Positions 53,771 through 63,900 of a DNA stretch of 63,909 nucleotides are shown here, in pieces (the stretch's first letter is position 1; each line of letters begins with the position of its first letter). Origin of the DNA: an uncultured bacterium (lineage in GTDB: Bacteria > Bdellovibrionota_C > UBA2361 > CALJRW01). The notes under the pieces were generated by a model. The model was given only the letters and a program-made list of their open reading frames with translations, had not been told where the DNA came from and did no database searches. The stretch is taken from assembly GCA_937976335.1 (NCBI GenBank), contig CALJRW010000057.1:1-63909 (forward strand), in the 5' to 3' direction. A program made the position numbers and the translations under genes.

Positions 53771-55222
53771 TTAAGCACTATACTCTAATTCAAATCTCGC
53801 TTTAAAATGTCTAAGACTAAGCTCTCTTCCATACACTGGTATCGCTTTAGGGATTTTATGGCGATCTTCATATAGTTTTCCAACACACTCTGCAACATAG
53901 TTCATATCGCTTATTTCATACTTATTTCTAGGGATTGCAGCTCTTAAAAAATTATGCTTAGGAAAAGTTTCTTTCTTTGTTTTAGGATCAAAAACTCCAA
54001 AAGCAAAAGCACCTAGTTCTGCAAGTCGTATTCCTTTTAATAAAAGAAGAGCAGATAAGGCAATACCTCCAAAATCTTCTCTTTTTAGCTTAGTGTCAGC
54101 AAAAAATTTATCAATATCAATATAAACGGCATGTCCACCAAAGGGTTCAAGTGTAGGAATACCTTTAGAGGTTAAACTTTCACCAAACTGCTGCACTAAT
54201 GATATTCTACTACCTAGATATTCTTCTGTTACAACAGTTTTCAGTCCTTCAGCGATTACCATTATATCACGACCAGTAAGTCCTCCATAAGTAGGATGTC
54301 CTTCTACTAAAATTTGATGGTCACGGATAGAATTAAGGGCTTTAGGATATTTTTCTGTAAAAGAAGATTCCTTTTTAAGTAATAAAGCTCCTCCCATGTT
54401 TGAAAGTCCATCTTTTTTTAGTGAGATTGTAAATCCGTCACAATAGGAAAAAGTTTCATGAATAATTTCTTGAACAGATCTATCTTTTTCATTTGGCTCT
54501 CTATTTTTAATAAACCAAGCGTTTTCAGCAAATCGACAAGCATCAAGAAAAAAAGGCTTTTTATACTTTTTACAAAGAGCACTAGCTTTACGAATGTTTT
54601 CTAAAGAAACAGGTTGTCCGCCTCCTGTATTATTCGTGATAGTGGTATAAACAATAGGAACATTTAGATCTGAATTAGAAAGTAGCTCTTCTAAAGCTTG
54701 AATGTTAATATTTCCTTTGAAATTTGGATCGACATCTTCTGGATTTGAATAAAGATTTCTTGCTTCCATTTGAGCTCCGACTATATTTGCGTGCGTCGTG
54801 TCAAAATGTCCATTACTAGGTATGATAGAATTTTTATCGCTAATTTCATTAAAAAGTGCAAATTCAGCAGAACGTCCTTGATGAAAGAGATATACTTCCC
54901 ATTCATTTTGACTTATACCGAAAGTCTCTTCAAACCTTTCAAGTAATTTAAAATATCCCCAATTACTTCCATACGCTTCATCTCCTAGCAGCATTGCAGA
55001 TAGCTGTTCAAGAGTTAAGCTAGTAGTGCCGGAGTCAGATAATAGATCTCCTCCTGTTAACATTGCAGAGGGGAATTGAAATACGTTCCATCCTGCTTTT
55101 TCAGCAGCTCGAACTCGATCTTCAAAGGAAAAGCTATGATGAAATCTGACAACTGAATTTGCATATGCACGAGGTGAAGTTTTAGTTTGAAAATTTGCAA
55201 TACTTGTAATTGAATCTTTCAT
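53771..55222 (-). CDS. Tryptophanase-family PLP lyase (tryptophanase or tyrosine phenol-lyase)
   Basis: This 483-residue fold-type I PLP enzyme has the beta-eliminating lyase pattern: DSGTTSLTLEQ, LLGDEAYGSNWGYFKLLE, YLFHQGRSAEFALF, ITNNTGGGQPVSLENIRKA, DACRFAENAWFIKNRE and SLKKDGLSNMGGALLL with the PLP lysine near residue 260. It splits tryptophan to indole (or tyrosine to phenol), pyruvate and ammonia. Likeness to TnaA is overall higher (RFAENAWFI) but DACR is closer to tyrosine phenol-lyase, so substrate is left open. No leader peptide tnaC or permease lies beside it. Confidence 0.85.
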   Translation of the reverse strand: MKDSITSIANFQTKTSPRAYANSVVRFHHSFSFEDRVRAAEKAGWNVFQFPSAMLTGGDLLSDSGTTSLTLEQLSAMLLGDEAYGSNWGYFKLLERFEETFGISQNEWEVYLFHQGRSAEFALFNEISDKNSIIPSNGHFDTTHANIVGAQMEARNLYSNPEDVDPNFKGNINIQALEELLSNSDLNVPIVYTTITNNTGGGQPVSLENIRKASALCKKYKKPFFLDACRFAENAWFIKNREPNEKDRSVQEIIHETFSYCDGFTISLKKDGLSNMGGALLLKKESSFTEKYPKALNSIRDHQILVEGHPTYGGLTGRDIMVIAEGLKTVVTEEYLGSRISLVQQFGESLTSKGIPTLEPFGGHAVYIDIDKFFADTKLKREDFGGIALSALLLLKGIRLAELGAFAFGVFDPKTKKETFPKHNFLRAAIPRNKYEISDMNYVAECVGKLYEDRHKIPKAIPVYGRELSLRHFKARFELEYSA

Positions 55223-55237
55223 ACGAGAAAGATTAGA

Positions 55238-56788
55238 TCAAGATGATTTGCTAATCAAGCTTTTAACAACTGTAACTATGTTAGCTCTTTTAGTTGTTTT
55301 ATCAAGAACTGCATCTGCTTTATAAACTTTAAGTTTTTTTTCAGCAAGTTCTAAATCTAAGCCTGTTAAAATTAAAACTGGAATTTCGCAAATTTTTTTG
55401 TTATTTCTAATTTTTTTTATTAACTCTGCACCATCAATATCTGGCATTAGCAGATCGCAGATAATTACATCTGGATTTTCAGATTCTATTAAGTTAACTG
55501 TGTTACTATCTGCTTCAGTTAAAATTACTTTAAAATTTTCAGCTTCAAATGTAATTTGTAATATGGTCTTTAAATCAGTATCGTCATCAATTACTAAAAG
55601 AGTATTTTTGTCAGATTTTATTTTTTTGTTACTTTTTTGTTCTTCTATAACTTGCTCTATTAAATTATTACAGTTTTTTTGAATATTATTTTTAATGCAG
55701 TTTGATAAGTTACTTTGAAACTGAACTATTTTTTCTAATTTTACTTTTCGTCTAAAATATTTACACAATGCGTCAAAAAAAAGAGGAGTAAAATCTTCTG
55801 CTTGTAGAGCTTGTTCAAATTCTACTAAATCAAGCTCTTCTTCTTCTTTTAGAAGGTGAGACATCTCTTTAGAAATATTTAAAATGCTGTGAATTCCAGT
55901 ATAACCTTTGTATCCTTTATCTTTACAATCTCCACATCCCGAATTTCTAAAATACTTTTTAGCAACAGAGAGTCTAAGACTTTCTGGAATATTTGCTAAT
56001 GTTGAAGAATGTACAAAAGCATCTTCCTTACAATTTACGCAGGCCAGAGGAACAAACTCACTACAAGTCACACCAAGAAGCTCTACTTGGTTAAATTTAT
56101 ATCCATATTCTAGAGCTTGATTGATTGCAGAGTAAGAGTTTTTTGAAACTACATTTGCGATTAAAAGTTTATTTTTACCGTATTCTTTAAAAGTTTTAAT
56201 TGTATCTGCAGATAATAATGGGCCTATGAACATTGCCTTAGATAAAGATAACATTGTTGCAGTCATTGCCGACAAATTTTCTGGAATCATAGACGAAACA
56301 ATTATAAGTCCGGTTTCTTTAGAAAGTATATTTGAGAAATTCTCTTTATTTTTATCAATTAGACCGAACTGTTTTTTGGCTTCATCACAAGTGATCGTAG
56401 TCAAATTTTTAATTTCATTTTTTCTTTGATTCACTATAAATACCGCTATTTTATCTTCTACTCTAATGGAGCATTTATATTCTTCTAATTTAGGAAAATT
56501 TGAATCTTCACTCTTTTTATTAGGCCCTTCACAATAGCGATAAGCTAAAAATTGAAAAATAGAGTCAATAAATTTACTTTCAATATTCGCCTCATTTACA
56601 AGTTTATTTTTCCTATAAATTTGGAGAGAAGTTAAATTACCCTCTTCCTTAGATTTAAAAGAGACAGCATCAGCTTGATTATTTAAAGCTTTTAAGAGTA
56701 TTTCTTTTAAAAGTTTGTAAATTGCAGTTTGTAGATTAATTTTATTTTCCACGTTTATTAGATGATATTTAGGCTTAAATCTATTCAT
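55238..56788 (-). CDS. Degenerate GspE/PilB-like protein fused to a receiver domain
   Basis: In this 516-residue protein, residues 1-340 follow the outline of a type II secretion/type IV pilus ATPase: GLIIVSSMIPENLSAMTATML where Walker A is expected, LLIANVVSKNSYSAINQALEYGY, then two Cys pairs (CVNC and CGDC) with GYKGYTGIHSIL, like the zinc-binding end of GspE/PilB. The P-loop GxTGSGKT is missing, so it should not hydrolyse ATP. Residues 395-515 are an intact receiver domain (LVIDDDTD, VIICDLLMPDIDG with the phospho-Asp, VLILTG, DAVLDKTT). No histidine kinase or pilus gene is beside it. It follows a start 15 bases upstream of the lyase gene's own start region. Confidence 0.72.
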   Translation of the reverse strand: MNRFKPKYHLINVENKINLQTAIYKLLKEILLKALNNQADAVSFKSKEEGNLTSLQIYRKNKLVNEANIESKFIDSIFQFLAYRYCEGPNKKSEDSNFPKLEEYKCSIRVEDKIAVFIVNQRKNEIKNLTTITCDEAKKQFGLIDKNKENFSNILSKETGLIIVSSMIPENLSAMTATMLSLSKAMFIGPLLSADTIKTFKEYGKNKLLIANVVSKNSYSAINQALEYGYKFNQVELLGVTCSEFVPLACVNCKEDAFVHSSTLANIPESLRLSVAKKYFRNSGCGDCKDKGYKGYTGIHSILNISKEMSHLLKEEEELDLVEFEQALQAEDFTPLFFDALCKYFRRKVKLEKIVQFQSNLSNCIKNNIQKNCNNLIEQVIEEQKSNKKIKSDKNTLLVIDDDTDLKTILQITFEAENFKVILTEADSNTVNLIESENPDVIICDLLMPDIDGAELIKKIRNNKKICEIPVLILTGLDLELAEKKLKVYKADAVLDKTTKRANIVTVVKSLISKSS

Positions 56789-56908
56789 AAACCTATCAAT
56801 TAGTTTTTTCTTAATTTTAAATATTTAAGTATATGAAAATGTTATGATTCTTTGCTTAAAAAGTTAATGTATAGTTATCCCAAAAAAAATTTCCAAAAAT
56901 GAGCTTTT

Positions 56909-56973
56909 AAAACCTTCTATGATTCAGAGCGAAAGCGGCATGTCTCTATAGCTTCAGCTATGGGTAAGGTTTT
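56909..56973. other. Nested-hairpin region, possible structured RNA or leader
   Basis: AAAACCTT (56909-56916) pairs with AAGGTTTT (56966-56973). Inside lies a stem ATAGC-TTCA-GCTAT (56948-56961) and a GCGAAAGC tetraloop-like motif. It is in the 448-base gap between two minus-strand genes, which otherwise holds only the HU terminator. No known riboswitch consensus was recognised, and the strand is unclear. Confidence 0.25.
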
Positions 56974-57155
56974 CAAGAAAAGATTATTTAGCAATTACTT
57001 TTTGTGATAGCTATAGTTAAAATAAATGTAATAGTTTGTAGTAATTCTATAATCACCTTAGCTTAATGACGTTAAGTCACAGAAATTTTATAGCCTAAAA
57101 GAATAACAAAGAGGGTAAGTGAAAAATGGTATAGAAGAGTAGAGAAGATAAAATT

Positions 57156-57184
57156 TAGGGCTGAAGCTTTATGCTTCAGCCCTA
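57156..57184 (-). terminator. Hairpin terminator after the HU gene
   Basis: TAGGGCTGAAGC and its exact complement GCTTCAGCCCTA form a 12-pair stem with a five-base loop, about 53 bases past the HU stop. On the minus strand it is followed by AATTTTATC. Confidence 0.75.
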
Positions 57185-57236
57185 ATGTAGTTAATTCATA
57201 TTATTGGAATACAAATATAACTAAAGAAATGATTTA

Positions 57237-57572
57237 CTAAACCATTTCTTTTAATTTTTTAAGTGGTAAAACCTTAACTTTGATAGAAGCAGGCTTAGCC
57301 TTAATATCCATTAGTTCACCTGGTCTGAAAGGATTAGGAACATTCTTTTTAGCTTTTCTTGCAGCTTTTTTTACAGTTTTAATTTTAAGAAGTCCAGGTA
57401 TTTTAAATTGACCAACAGAACCTTTCACGATATGTCTATGTACAATACCATCTAATTCTTCAAAAACACTTGCTACTTGTTTTCTAGTTAATTCTGTTGC
57501 CTCTGCAATCTCAGAAAACATTTGTGATTTGGTCATTGCTTTTCTTAAGCCTTTAACTTTCTTTTTTGCCAT
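57237..57572 (-). CDS. HU/IHF-family DNA-binding protein
   Basis: This 111-residue basic protein matches the HU fold: AMTKSQMFSEIAEATELTRKQVASVFEELDGIVHRHI (helical half), then FKIPGLLKIKTVKKAARKAKKNVPNPFRPGELMDIKAKPASIKVKVLPLKKLKE with the DNA-bending beta-arm. It has a Lys/Arg-rich N-terminal extension (MAKKKVKGLRKA) and a variant arm (PNPFRPGE in place of the usual RNPRTGE). It has its own promoter region and terminator. Confidence 0.9.
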   Translation of the reverse strand: MAKKKVKGLRKAMTKSQMFSEIAEATELTRKQVASVFEELDGIVHRHIVKGSVGQFKIPGLLKIKTVKKAARKAKKNVPNPFRPGELMDIKAKPASIKVKVLPLKKLKEMV

Positions 57573-57846
57573 GATTTTTTCTCCTATTAAATTTGGATAA
57601 TGTTATTTTTTATTAAACGATTTAAACTTAGTTTTCATCGTTTTAGTAAATTGTCATAAAAGACTAGCATATAGAGATAAAATGCAGGAATAGATTTTAA
57701 GCTCTTTCTTAGTAAAACCACTTGTTTTTAAGTGAAAAATGGGTGGTGTTTACTTAAGTATTTAAGATATTTAGATATTTTAACTTTGTTTAGCTTAATC
57801 CCTTCCCTAGTTCAAATGTGTTTCCTAAGTTAGATTAGTAGAATAG

Positions 57847-60800
57847 ATGAATTTTTTAAGAAAAGTTTTAATTTTTGGCTTATTTACCGTTGCACTCGCG
57901 TTATGGATTTCTTTGCGATTTATTAGCACATACGTGTCAGGAGAGCTAACTGAAATTCTTGATGAAGAAATAAAGCAAGCATGTTCTGATTGTGAATTTA
58001 AAGTTGATAAGACGTACATAAACTTAGTTGGCTTAAATGGATATTTTAAAAATGCACGTTTTTTAGAAGCCGGTGAAGCAAAACTTGAATTTAAAAGAGT
58101 TGATATTCAAATTAGACTTTCTGGGCTTTTTCAGAAAAAAATCTTAATTAAAAGGTTAGATTTAATTGACGGATTTTCAGAAGGAGTAGGGGTAAATAGT
58201 CTTACATATAAATTTATTGATCAATTAATAAAGCCTAGGCCTAAAAAAGCAAAGCCTCCATTTTTTAAAACAAAACTTGAAAAATTGACTATTTCTAAAA
58301 CAAAATTTGTTGAAGAACTTAAATTAAATAAAGTTATTGCAAATGATTTAAATATTATCATGTACAGAAATGAAGATAATCATTTTATATTAACTCCTTC
58401 AATAAAAGAGCTTAGTCTTCTTTCTAAAACTTCTCAAAATATATTTCAAATTGGTCAAGTAAGTTCATCAATGCTTTTGAAAGATCCTGGAATTATTTTT
58501 GATAAATTAAAAATTAAGAGAGGTTTGAGTGAATTTATTGCTGATGGCAGTTTAAATATACGACAAAATAACACTCTAAATGCAGGTGGAATGTTAGACT
58601 TTGATTTTGCTGATTTTTTTAATACTGATAAGTTTAATTCAAACTTTAAAGTCATTGGTAAAGTTTCAGGAAATTTAGATAAGCCAAATTTTTCAGGTGA
58701 AATACAAGAAATCGTAGGTGAACCATGTTTTTCGTATCCTTCAAAAAATCCATACTTTCTTTTAGACACAGCAGAAGGTGAGTTTTTTGCTGAAATTGGA
58801 GAAAAGACAAGTTTAAACGTAGAGAAATTAGAAGCAAAAGGAAACGAGCAAACTCTATTAACAAATCCATCATTTTACATTGAGGATGATAAAATAGGAG
58901 GTGTTTTTAAATTTGAAGCTAGTACAATGCGGATTGGAGATATTACTTTAGATAATGCTGACTTTCATTTAAAACTCAACGGGACTCTTGATAAACCAGA
59001 AATTGAAATCAATGGAATCTCTAATTCAGCTAATATAAAAGATTATAAATTATCAAGTTTAAAAACTAAATCTACTATTAAGGATAATAAAATACTTTTT
59101 TCGCTTGGAACTGAAGATGATTTAAATGGAAAGCTAAATTTTTCAGGTGAATTAAGTTTTGAAGATTTTATAAATTTAAAAAACGGTGAATTTATTTTAG
59201 AAAACTATGTTGTTACTAATAATAATTCAGCAGAGCCCCCGTTTAAACTGACTGGAAAAGGAAATCTTGCTGGTCCATTAAATTTAAATTTATTAAAAGG
59301 TTCTGCAAATTTAGAAATTTTTTCAAGATATTTCTCAGACGAATCATCTCTTAGAAGCGAAGTAGGTATTAAAGATGGAAATCTTAATGCTAATATTTAT
59401 AACAATTCAAACTCGATAGATGCAAAATTATATTTATCATTAAGTGAAAAAAGACTAAGTAATTTAAAAATTCAGCTGAGAAAATTCCAACCTAAAGAAT
59501 ACAAACCTTCACTTAAGTGTGTAGAAATAGATTCTAAAATAGATCTTGATTTTAAATTAGAAGATTTTAGAAAAGCGAACGGAAGTTTAGAGGTTCAACA
59601 GTTGAGTTTTGGATGTGATAAATATAAGGTTAAAAATATTTCAAGCGCTCTTCTAAATGTCAAAAATGGAGTTTTAGATGTAAAAGATTTAGGTTTTTCG
59701 GGCATAGCAAGTGAGCTTAATTTGCTCGGTAGTGTAGATTTTTTAAATGCATATGATTTAAACCTTACAGGTGATATCCAATTAGGAGCCTTTGCGAGCT
59801 TTTTTTCAGATTTAGATGATTTTGGTGGAAAAACTAAAGTAAATGCAAAGTTAGTTGGCCCTATTTTAGATCCAAAAATTACTGGTGACTTGTCTCTATC
59901 TGATGGAAATTTTAATATCGAATCTGCAGGGTTTAGTGGTCGTAAAATTAATGGTAATGTTTCTCTAGACGCTCGTTCAATTGAAATAGATTCTATCTCT
60001 GGCTTAGTAAATGATGGTCGAGTTGAATTAACAGGACGTGTTTTTCCTTTTGATATAAAAGAATCAAGACTTAATGCCAAGTTTGAAGATTTTTATTATG
60101 AACTTGATCCGACAACATTTGCAACTTTTAGTGGAAATTTAGAAGTTAGAGAGGGTATTGCTAGTCCTATAGCAATTTCCGGAAATATACTATGTAAATC
60201 TGCAGAGTTTGAACGTACTCTTAGCATTGATAGTATTTTAAAAGCCATTAGTAATAGCTTTACATCCGGTCCACTAATTAAACAAGATATTAGCGAATTG
60301 CCTGATGTTGAATTAGATTTACAGCTTAAAGGATCGAGAAATATTTTCATTGTTTCAAATATCATTTCAGCTGAGTTATCAGCAGACTTAAAATTATTAG
60401 GAAGTTTTTCTAAACCAGTTCTGAAAGGTAGTTTGAATATTTTATCAGGTTGGTTTGGTTTAAAAGATAGAAGATTTGATATAACTAGTGGGAAGTTATT
60501 TTTTAAATCTGGAGAAATTATTCCTTATATTGAACTACTTGGAGAACTATCAGTATTTTCAAGGGCAGGTGATATAGTTTATATATTACTTGAAGCTAAA
60601 GGGCCGTTAGACTCGCCACAATTTGTCCTTACGTCTGATTCAGGGCAATCACAAAATGAACTTTTAAATTTAATTGCTACAGGACTTCAAACTCAAAACT
60701 CAACCTTGGCTAATCAAATTGAAAGGGGAGAGGTAAAGTCAATTTTTAAGTTATTTGATGAACCTGAAAACGATCTCACTTGGCTACTTTATAATCTTAC

Positions 60801-63504
60801 AACTATAGACAGCGTTTCAATTGAACCAAGATTAAACTCTAGAACTGGGCTTGTTGAACCTGCTTTTGTAGGATCAAAAAGACTTACTAATGCAATCAAA
60901 CTAGAGGGACAAAATTTTTTAACAGACGATGTGACGGGTTCTAAGTTAAGAGTAATACTAGATGTCTTTTCTCATATGAGATTAGCTGGTCTTATTGATT
61001 CAGAAACAACTCAAGCTAATACTGCTTTTGGTGCAGATGCAATTTTTACTATTCTTTCTAAGAAAAATAAGTTTGTTAAATTTTATACTTATGGACAAAA
61101 GTATTTTAGTAAAAAAGAAGTTTTAGAAAAATTACGTTTAACGAATCGTAGTAGGATAAGAGTTAAAGATATAGTAGCAATAGAAGAATCTTTAAAGGCT
61201 ATTTATTCTCAAAAAGGATTTTTTCAAACTGATATTATGGCCACTTGTCATAGTGGAAAAGATTTTTGTAGAGAGTTAGAAATAATTGTAAATGAGGGTC
61301 CAAGAAGTTATATAAATTCTTTTAAGATAGAGAGTAAGTCACTTCCAAAAGAAATTGATTTTACAAAAATATTAAAAGTTTCTAAAAATACATATGCAAA
61401 AAAGAAAACGATAGAAAAGAAATTTAAGGAAGTTATCAATTCGCTTAGATCAGAAGGATACATTTCTGCACGAGTAGCATATAGAATAGAAAAAGTCTCA
61501 AAAACAAATGGAATAGATGTCATTTTTGAAGTAGATGCCAGAGAGCCTGTTACTTTTATATTTCAAGGCAATGAAGCTTTTTCGCCTAAAGAATTTTTAG
61601 AAACAATCAATTTATTTGAGCGCAAACACCACTTTGGTAAGAATACTGTTAAAATTTTAGTAAAAAATATGGAAAGGCTATACAGAGAGTATGGATACCT
61701 TTATGCAACAATTAGTTATGAAGAGAGTTTTGATAAAATAAATGGCAGAAAGGTTTTTTTAGTGAAGATCAATGAAGAAGCAAAAATTACAATTGATAAA
61801 GTAAATTTTGATGGTTTGAGTCAAGTTTCGCTAATTAAATTAAAAGAACTTACTTCAGAAAAATTTCCTGATAAAGTATCAAATATTTTTGAACCAAAGT
61901 TTGCTAAAGATGAAGAGTTAAAATTAAATATTAAGATATTAAAACTGATTTTGATTGATACGGGTTTTCCTAATAGTGAAGTGGAATATGAAATAGTTGA
62001 TTCAGATGAAGAAAATAAAGTTAGCATTCAGTACAAAATTATAGAAGGAGAAAGGCTTAGCGCAAATGTTTTAAAAATATTAAATACTCCTGAAGGCATA
62101 GTTTTGCCTGATCCCCCTAAAGCGCCATACTCTATTTCTGTTGCCAATAAATATATTAGTAAAATAGTTGATACGGTAATTTCATCTGGATATAGAGAAG
62201 CTGGTATTTCTTCGAATTTAGATATTAACACTAATGAGTTAACCCTAAGTATTGAAGCGGGTAAGTTATTTAAAATTGGTAAGATTTATTTATCAGGAAA
62301 TGATGGAATTAAAGAAGAATTAGTTTACGAAAAGTTGGGTTTTAAAAATGGAGATGCCCTTAATCAAGTTAAAATTAATGAAGGCCGTTTAAATCTTTTA
62401 AAAACAGGACTGTTTGAAAGAGTTAATGTTAAATTTATTGAGAACGATTCTGAGAATACAGTTGAAGACATAAAAATTAGTATATTAGAAAAACCACTAC
62501 AAACTTTAGAATTAGGTGGAGGATATAATACAGAATTTGGTTTACATTTATTTGGAGAAGCAAGTGATCGAGGTTTATTTCAGGATGGTAAGACTCTAGG
62601 TTTAAGGTTAGATGGATACTATCAACCTGGCACACAAGAAATTACTAGAGGCGTAGCTAATCTTAGATTTTTTAATCCAAATTTTTTAAATTCTGATTTT
62701 AGATATATCAATAACTTAAGATTTCAAAAACTAGATATTGATACTCTTCCTTTTGATTTAGATAGAGCTTCTTTTGATACTATGTTTTATAGAACTTTTG
62801 GAAACAATATTTCTTTTAACTTTGGTCATACAATTTTAGAAGAAGATTTAGCTAGTGTTCAAGAAGACTCAATTTTAAGTGGTTTTGATTCAGGTAGGCA
62901 TTATTTAAGCTTTTTGTTAGGAGCTTTAAATTTTGATTATAGAGATAATTCAGTTAATCCTCGTAATGGTGTTTTCTTAAACTTTAATTTTAAATTTTCT
63001 AGTGAGGAGATTTTATCTGATACAAATTTTTATGCATTAGGAGCAAAGCTTAGTTTAATTAAATCAATCGGAGAATCTAAATTCAGTTTTGCAAATAACA
63101 TTAGAGCTGCAAGTGCAAAAGGCTTTGGAGGAGGTGCTGATATTCCGATTTCTCAAAGATATTTTGTAGGTGGTAGAAATTCTATTAGGGGATTTCAAGA
63201 AAACTCTTTAGGTCCTAAAGGTGAAAACGGTAATGTGATAGGGGGAGATTTCTTAGTCTACAATAATTTTGAATTAAGATATTTGTTAACTGATGCTATT
63301 TCAACACATGCATTTTTAGATATTGGTTCGGTCTTTTTAAGAGATATTGGAATTTCTGATAATGATTTAAGATATGGAACTGGCTTAGGGCTAAGATATT
63401 TATCGCCTATTGGACCAGTTGGAATTGATATTGGCTTTCCACTTAATAGAGAAGAAGAGGAGTCAAGTTATAGATTGCATTTTAGTGTTGGGTCTAATTT
63501 TTGA
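57847..63504 (+). CDS. Single-chain TamB-BamA/TamA fusion, outer-membrane assembly protein
   Basis: This 1885-residue protein starts with one membrane helix (residues 5-26), like TamB. Up to about residue 1060 it is beta-rich with repeated KLxGxLDxPxxxG-type strands and has the TamB C-terminal signature near 918-945 (GPLDSPQFVLTSDSG, ELLNLIATG). POTRA-like repeats follow, starting near 1076, 1152, 1231, 1312 and 1472 with one unclear stretch between the last two. From about 1548 a beta barrel of the Omp85 family begins (LQTLELGGGYNTEFG), with the RGF motif near 1780 (NSIRGFQENSLGP). TamB and TamA are normally separate proteins that insert outer-membrane proteins or move lipids. One chain would span from inner to outer membrane. 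Confidence 0.87.
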   Translation: MNFLRKVLIFGLFTVALALWISLRFISTYVSGELTEILDEEIKQACSDCEFKVDKTYINLVGLNGYFKNARFLEAGEAKLEFKRVDIQIRLSGLFQKKILIKRLDLIDGFSEGVGVNSLTYKFIDQLIKPRPKKAKPPFFKTKLEKLTISKTKFVEELKLNKVIANDLNIIMYRNEDNHFILTPSIKELSLLSKTSQNIFQIGQVSSSMLLKDPGIIFDKLKIKRGLSEFIADGSLNIRQNNTLNAGGMLDFDFADFFNTDKFNSNFKVIGKVSGNLDKPNFSGEIQEIVGEPCFSYPSKNPYFLLDTAEGEFFAEIGEKTSLNVEKLEAKGNEQTLLTNPSFYIEDDKIGGVFKFEASTMRIGDITLDNADFHLKLNGTLDKPEIEINGISNSANIKDYKLSSLKTKSTIKDNKILFSLGTEDDLNGKLNFSGELSFEDFINLKNGEFILENYVVTNNNSAEPPFKLTGKGNLAGPLNLNLLKGSANLEIFSRYFSDESSLRSEVGIKDGNLNANIYNNSNSIDAKLYLSLSEKRLSNLKIQLRKFQPKEYKPSLKCVEIDSKIDLDFKLEDFRKANGSLEVQQLSFGCDKYKVKNISSALLNVKNGVLDVKDLGFSGIASELNLLGSVDFLNAYDLNLTGDIQLGAFASFFSDLDDFGGKTKVNAKLVGPILDPKITGDLSLSDGNFNIESAGFSGRKINGNVSLDARSIEIDSISGLVNDGRVELTGRVFPFDIKESRLNAKFEDFYYELDPTTFATFSGNLEVREGIASPIAISGNILCKSAEFERTLSIDSILKAISNSFTSGPLIKQDISELPDVELDLQLKGSRNIFIVSNIISAELSADLKLLGSFSKPVLKGSLNILSGWFGLKDRRFDITSGKLFFKSGEIIPYIELLGELSVFSRAGDIVYILLEAKGPLDSPQFVLTSDSGQSQNELLNLIATGLQTQNSTLANQIERGEVKSIFKLFDEPENDLTWLLYNLTTIDSVSIEPRLNSRTGLVEPAFVGSKRLTNAIKLEGQNFLTDDVTGSKLRVILDVFSHMRLAGLIDSETTQANTAFGADAIFTILSKKNKFVKFYTYGQKYFSKKEVLEKLRLTNRSRIRVKDIVAIEESLKAIYSQKGFFQTDIMATCHSGKDFCRELEIIVNEGPRSYINSFKIESKSLPKEIDFTKILKVSKNTYAKKKTIEKKFKEVINSLRSEGYISARVAYRIEKVSKTNGIDVIFEVDAREPVTFIFQGNEAFSPKEFLETINLFERKHHFGKNTVKILVKNMERLYREYGYLYATISYEESFDKINGRKVFLVKINEEAKITIDKVNFDGLSQVSLIKLKELTSEKFPDKVSNIFEPKFAKDEELKLNIKILKLILIDTGFPNSEVEYEIVDSDEENKVSIQYKIIEGERLSANVLKILNTPEGIVLPDPPKAPYSISVANKYISKIVDTVISSGYREAGISSNLDINTNELTLSIEAGKLFKIGKIYLSGNDGIKEELVYEKLGFKNGDALNQVKINEGRLNLLKTGLFERVNVKFIENDSENTVEDIKISILEKPLQTLELGGGYNTEFGLHLFGEASDRGLFQDGKTLGLRLDGYYQPGTQEITRGVANLRFFNPNFLNSDFRYINNLRFQKLDIDTLPFDLDRASFDTMFYRTFGNNISFNFGHTILEEDLASVQEDSILSGFDSGRHYLSFLLGALNFDYRDNSVNPRNGVFLNFNFKFSSEEILSDTNFYALGAKLSLIKSIGESKFSFANNIRAASAKGFGGGADIPISQRYFVGGRNSIRGFQENSLGPKGENGNVIGGDFLVYNNFELRYLLTDAISTHAFLDIGSVFLRDIGISDNDLRYGTGLGLRYLSPIGPVGIDIGFPLNREEEESSYRLHFSVGSNF

Positions 63505-63597
63505 TTATGTTTGTATTTTCCTTGACTAGGATTTTTATTGTTTTATAAAGCTGTAATCTGATTTTTGAAAATAGATGGCAGCTAAAATATCTTTAGC

Positions 63598-63900
63598 TTA
63601 GCTAGAATAATATTTTACTAAATTATGTAAATAAGCCCCTAATTTATCTCCCAAGTCAAAAATTTCGAATTTTGCATTTACTATTTCTAATATTGCTTGT
63701 GATTCTCTTAAGCTACCTAATGCTATTATATAAAATCTCTTCTTATCTTTAGGAGTTTCTCTCCCGTATCCTTCAGCTAGGTTAAGTGCAATGCTTGATG
63801 ATGATCTATCTAACTGATTTTTTAGATATCCAGGTAACTTAAGTTTCTGACATTCTGAATAAAATTCTTTAGCTAAAATAAAAGTTCTAAAATTTTTCAT
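63598..63900 (-). CDS. Four-helix-bundle protein (S23/intervening-sequence type)
   Basis: This 100-residue helical protein matches the four-helix-bundle family encoded inside 23S rRNA intervening sequences and elsewhere: FRTFILAKEFYSECQKLKLPGYLKNQLDRSSSSIALNLAEGYGRET, then KKRFYIIALGSLRESQAILEI. Stand-alone copies are common and of unknown role. The gene ends the window and seems complete, with its ATG at 63900. Confidence 0.9.
   Translation of the reverse strand: MKNFRTFILAKEFYSECQKLKLPGYLKNQLDRSSSSIALNLAEGYGRETPKDKKRFYIIALGSLRESQAILEIVNAKFEIFDLGDKLGAYLHNLVKYYSS

Noticed and set aside
55593..55682. Intact P-loop in the GspE-like gene read in another frame (frameshift)
   Set aside because: The frame is continuous through both domains and the expected site at residues 159-180 simply lacks the glycine-lysine motif; no alternative frame supplies one.
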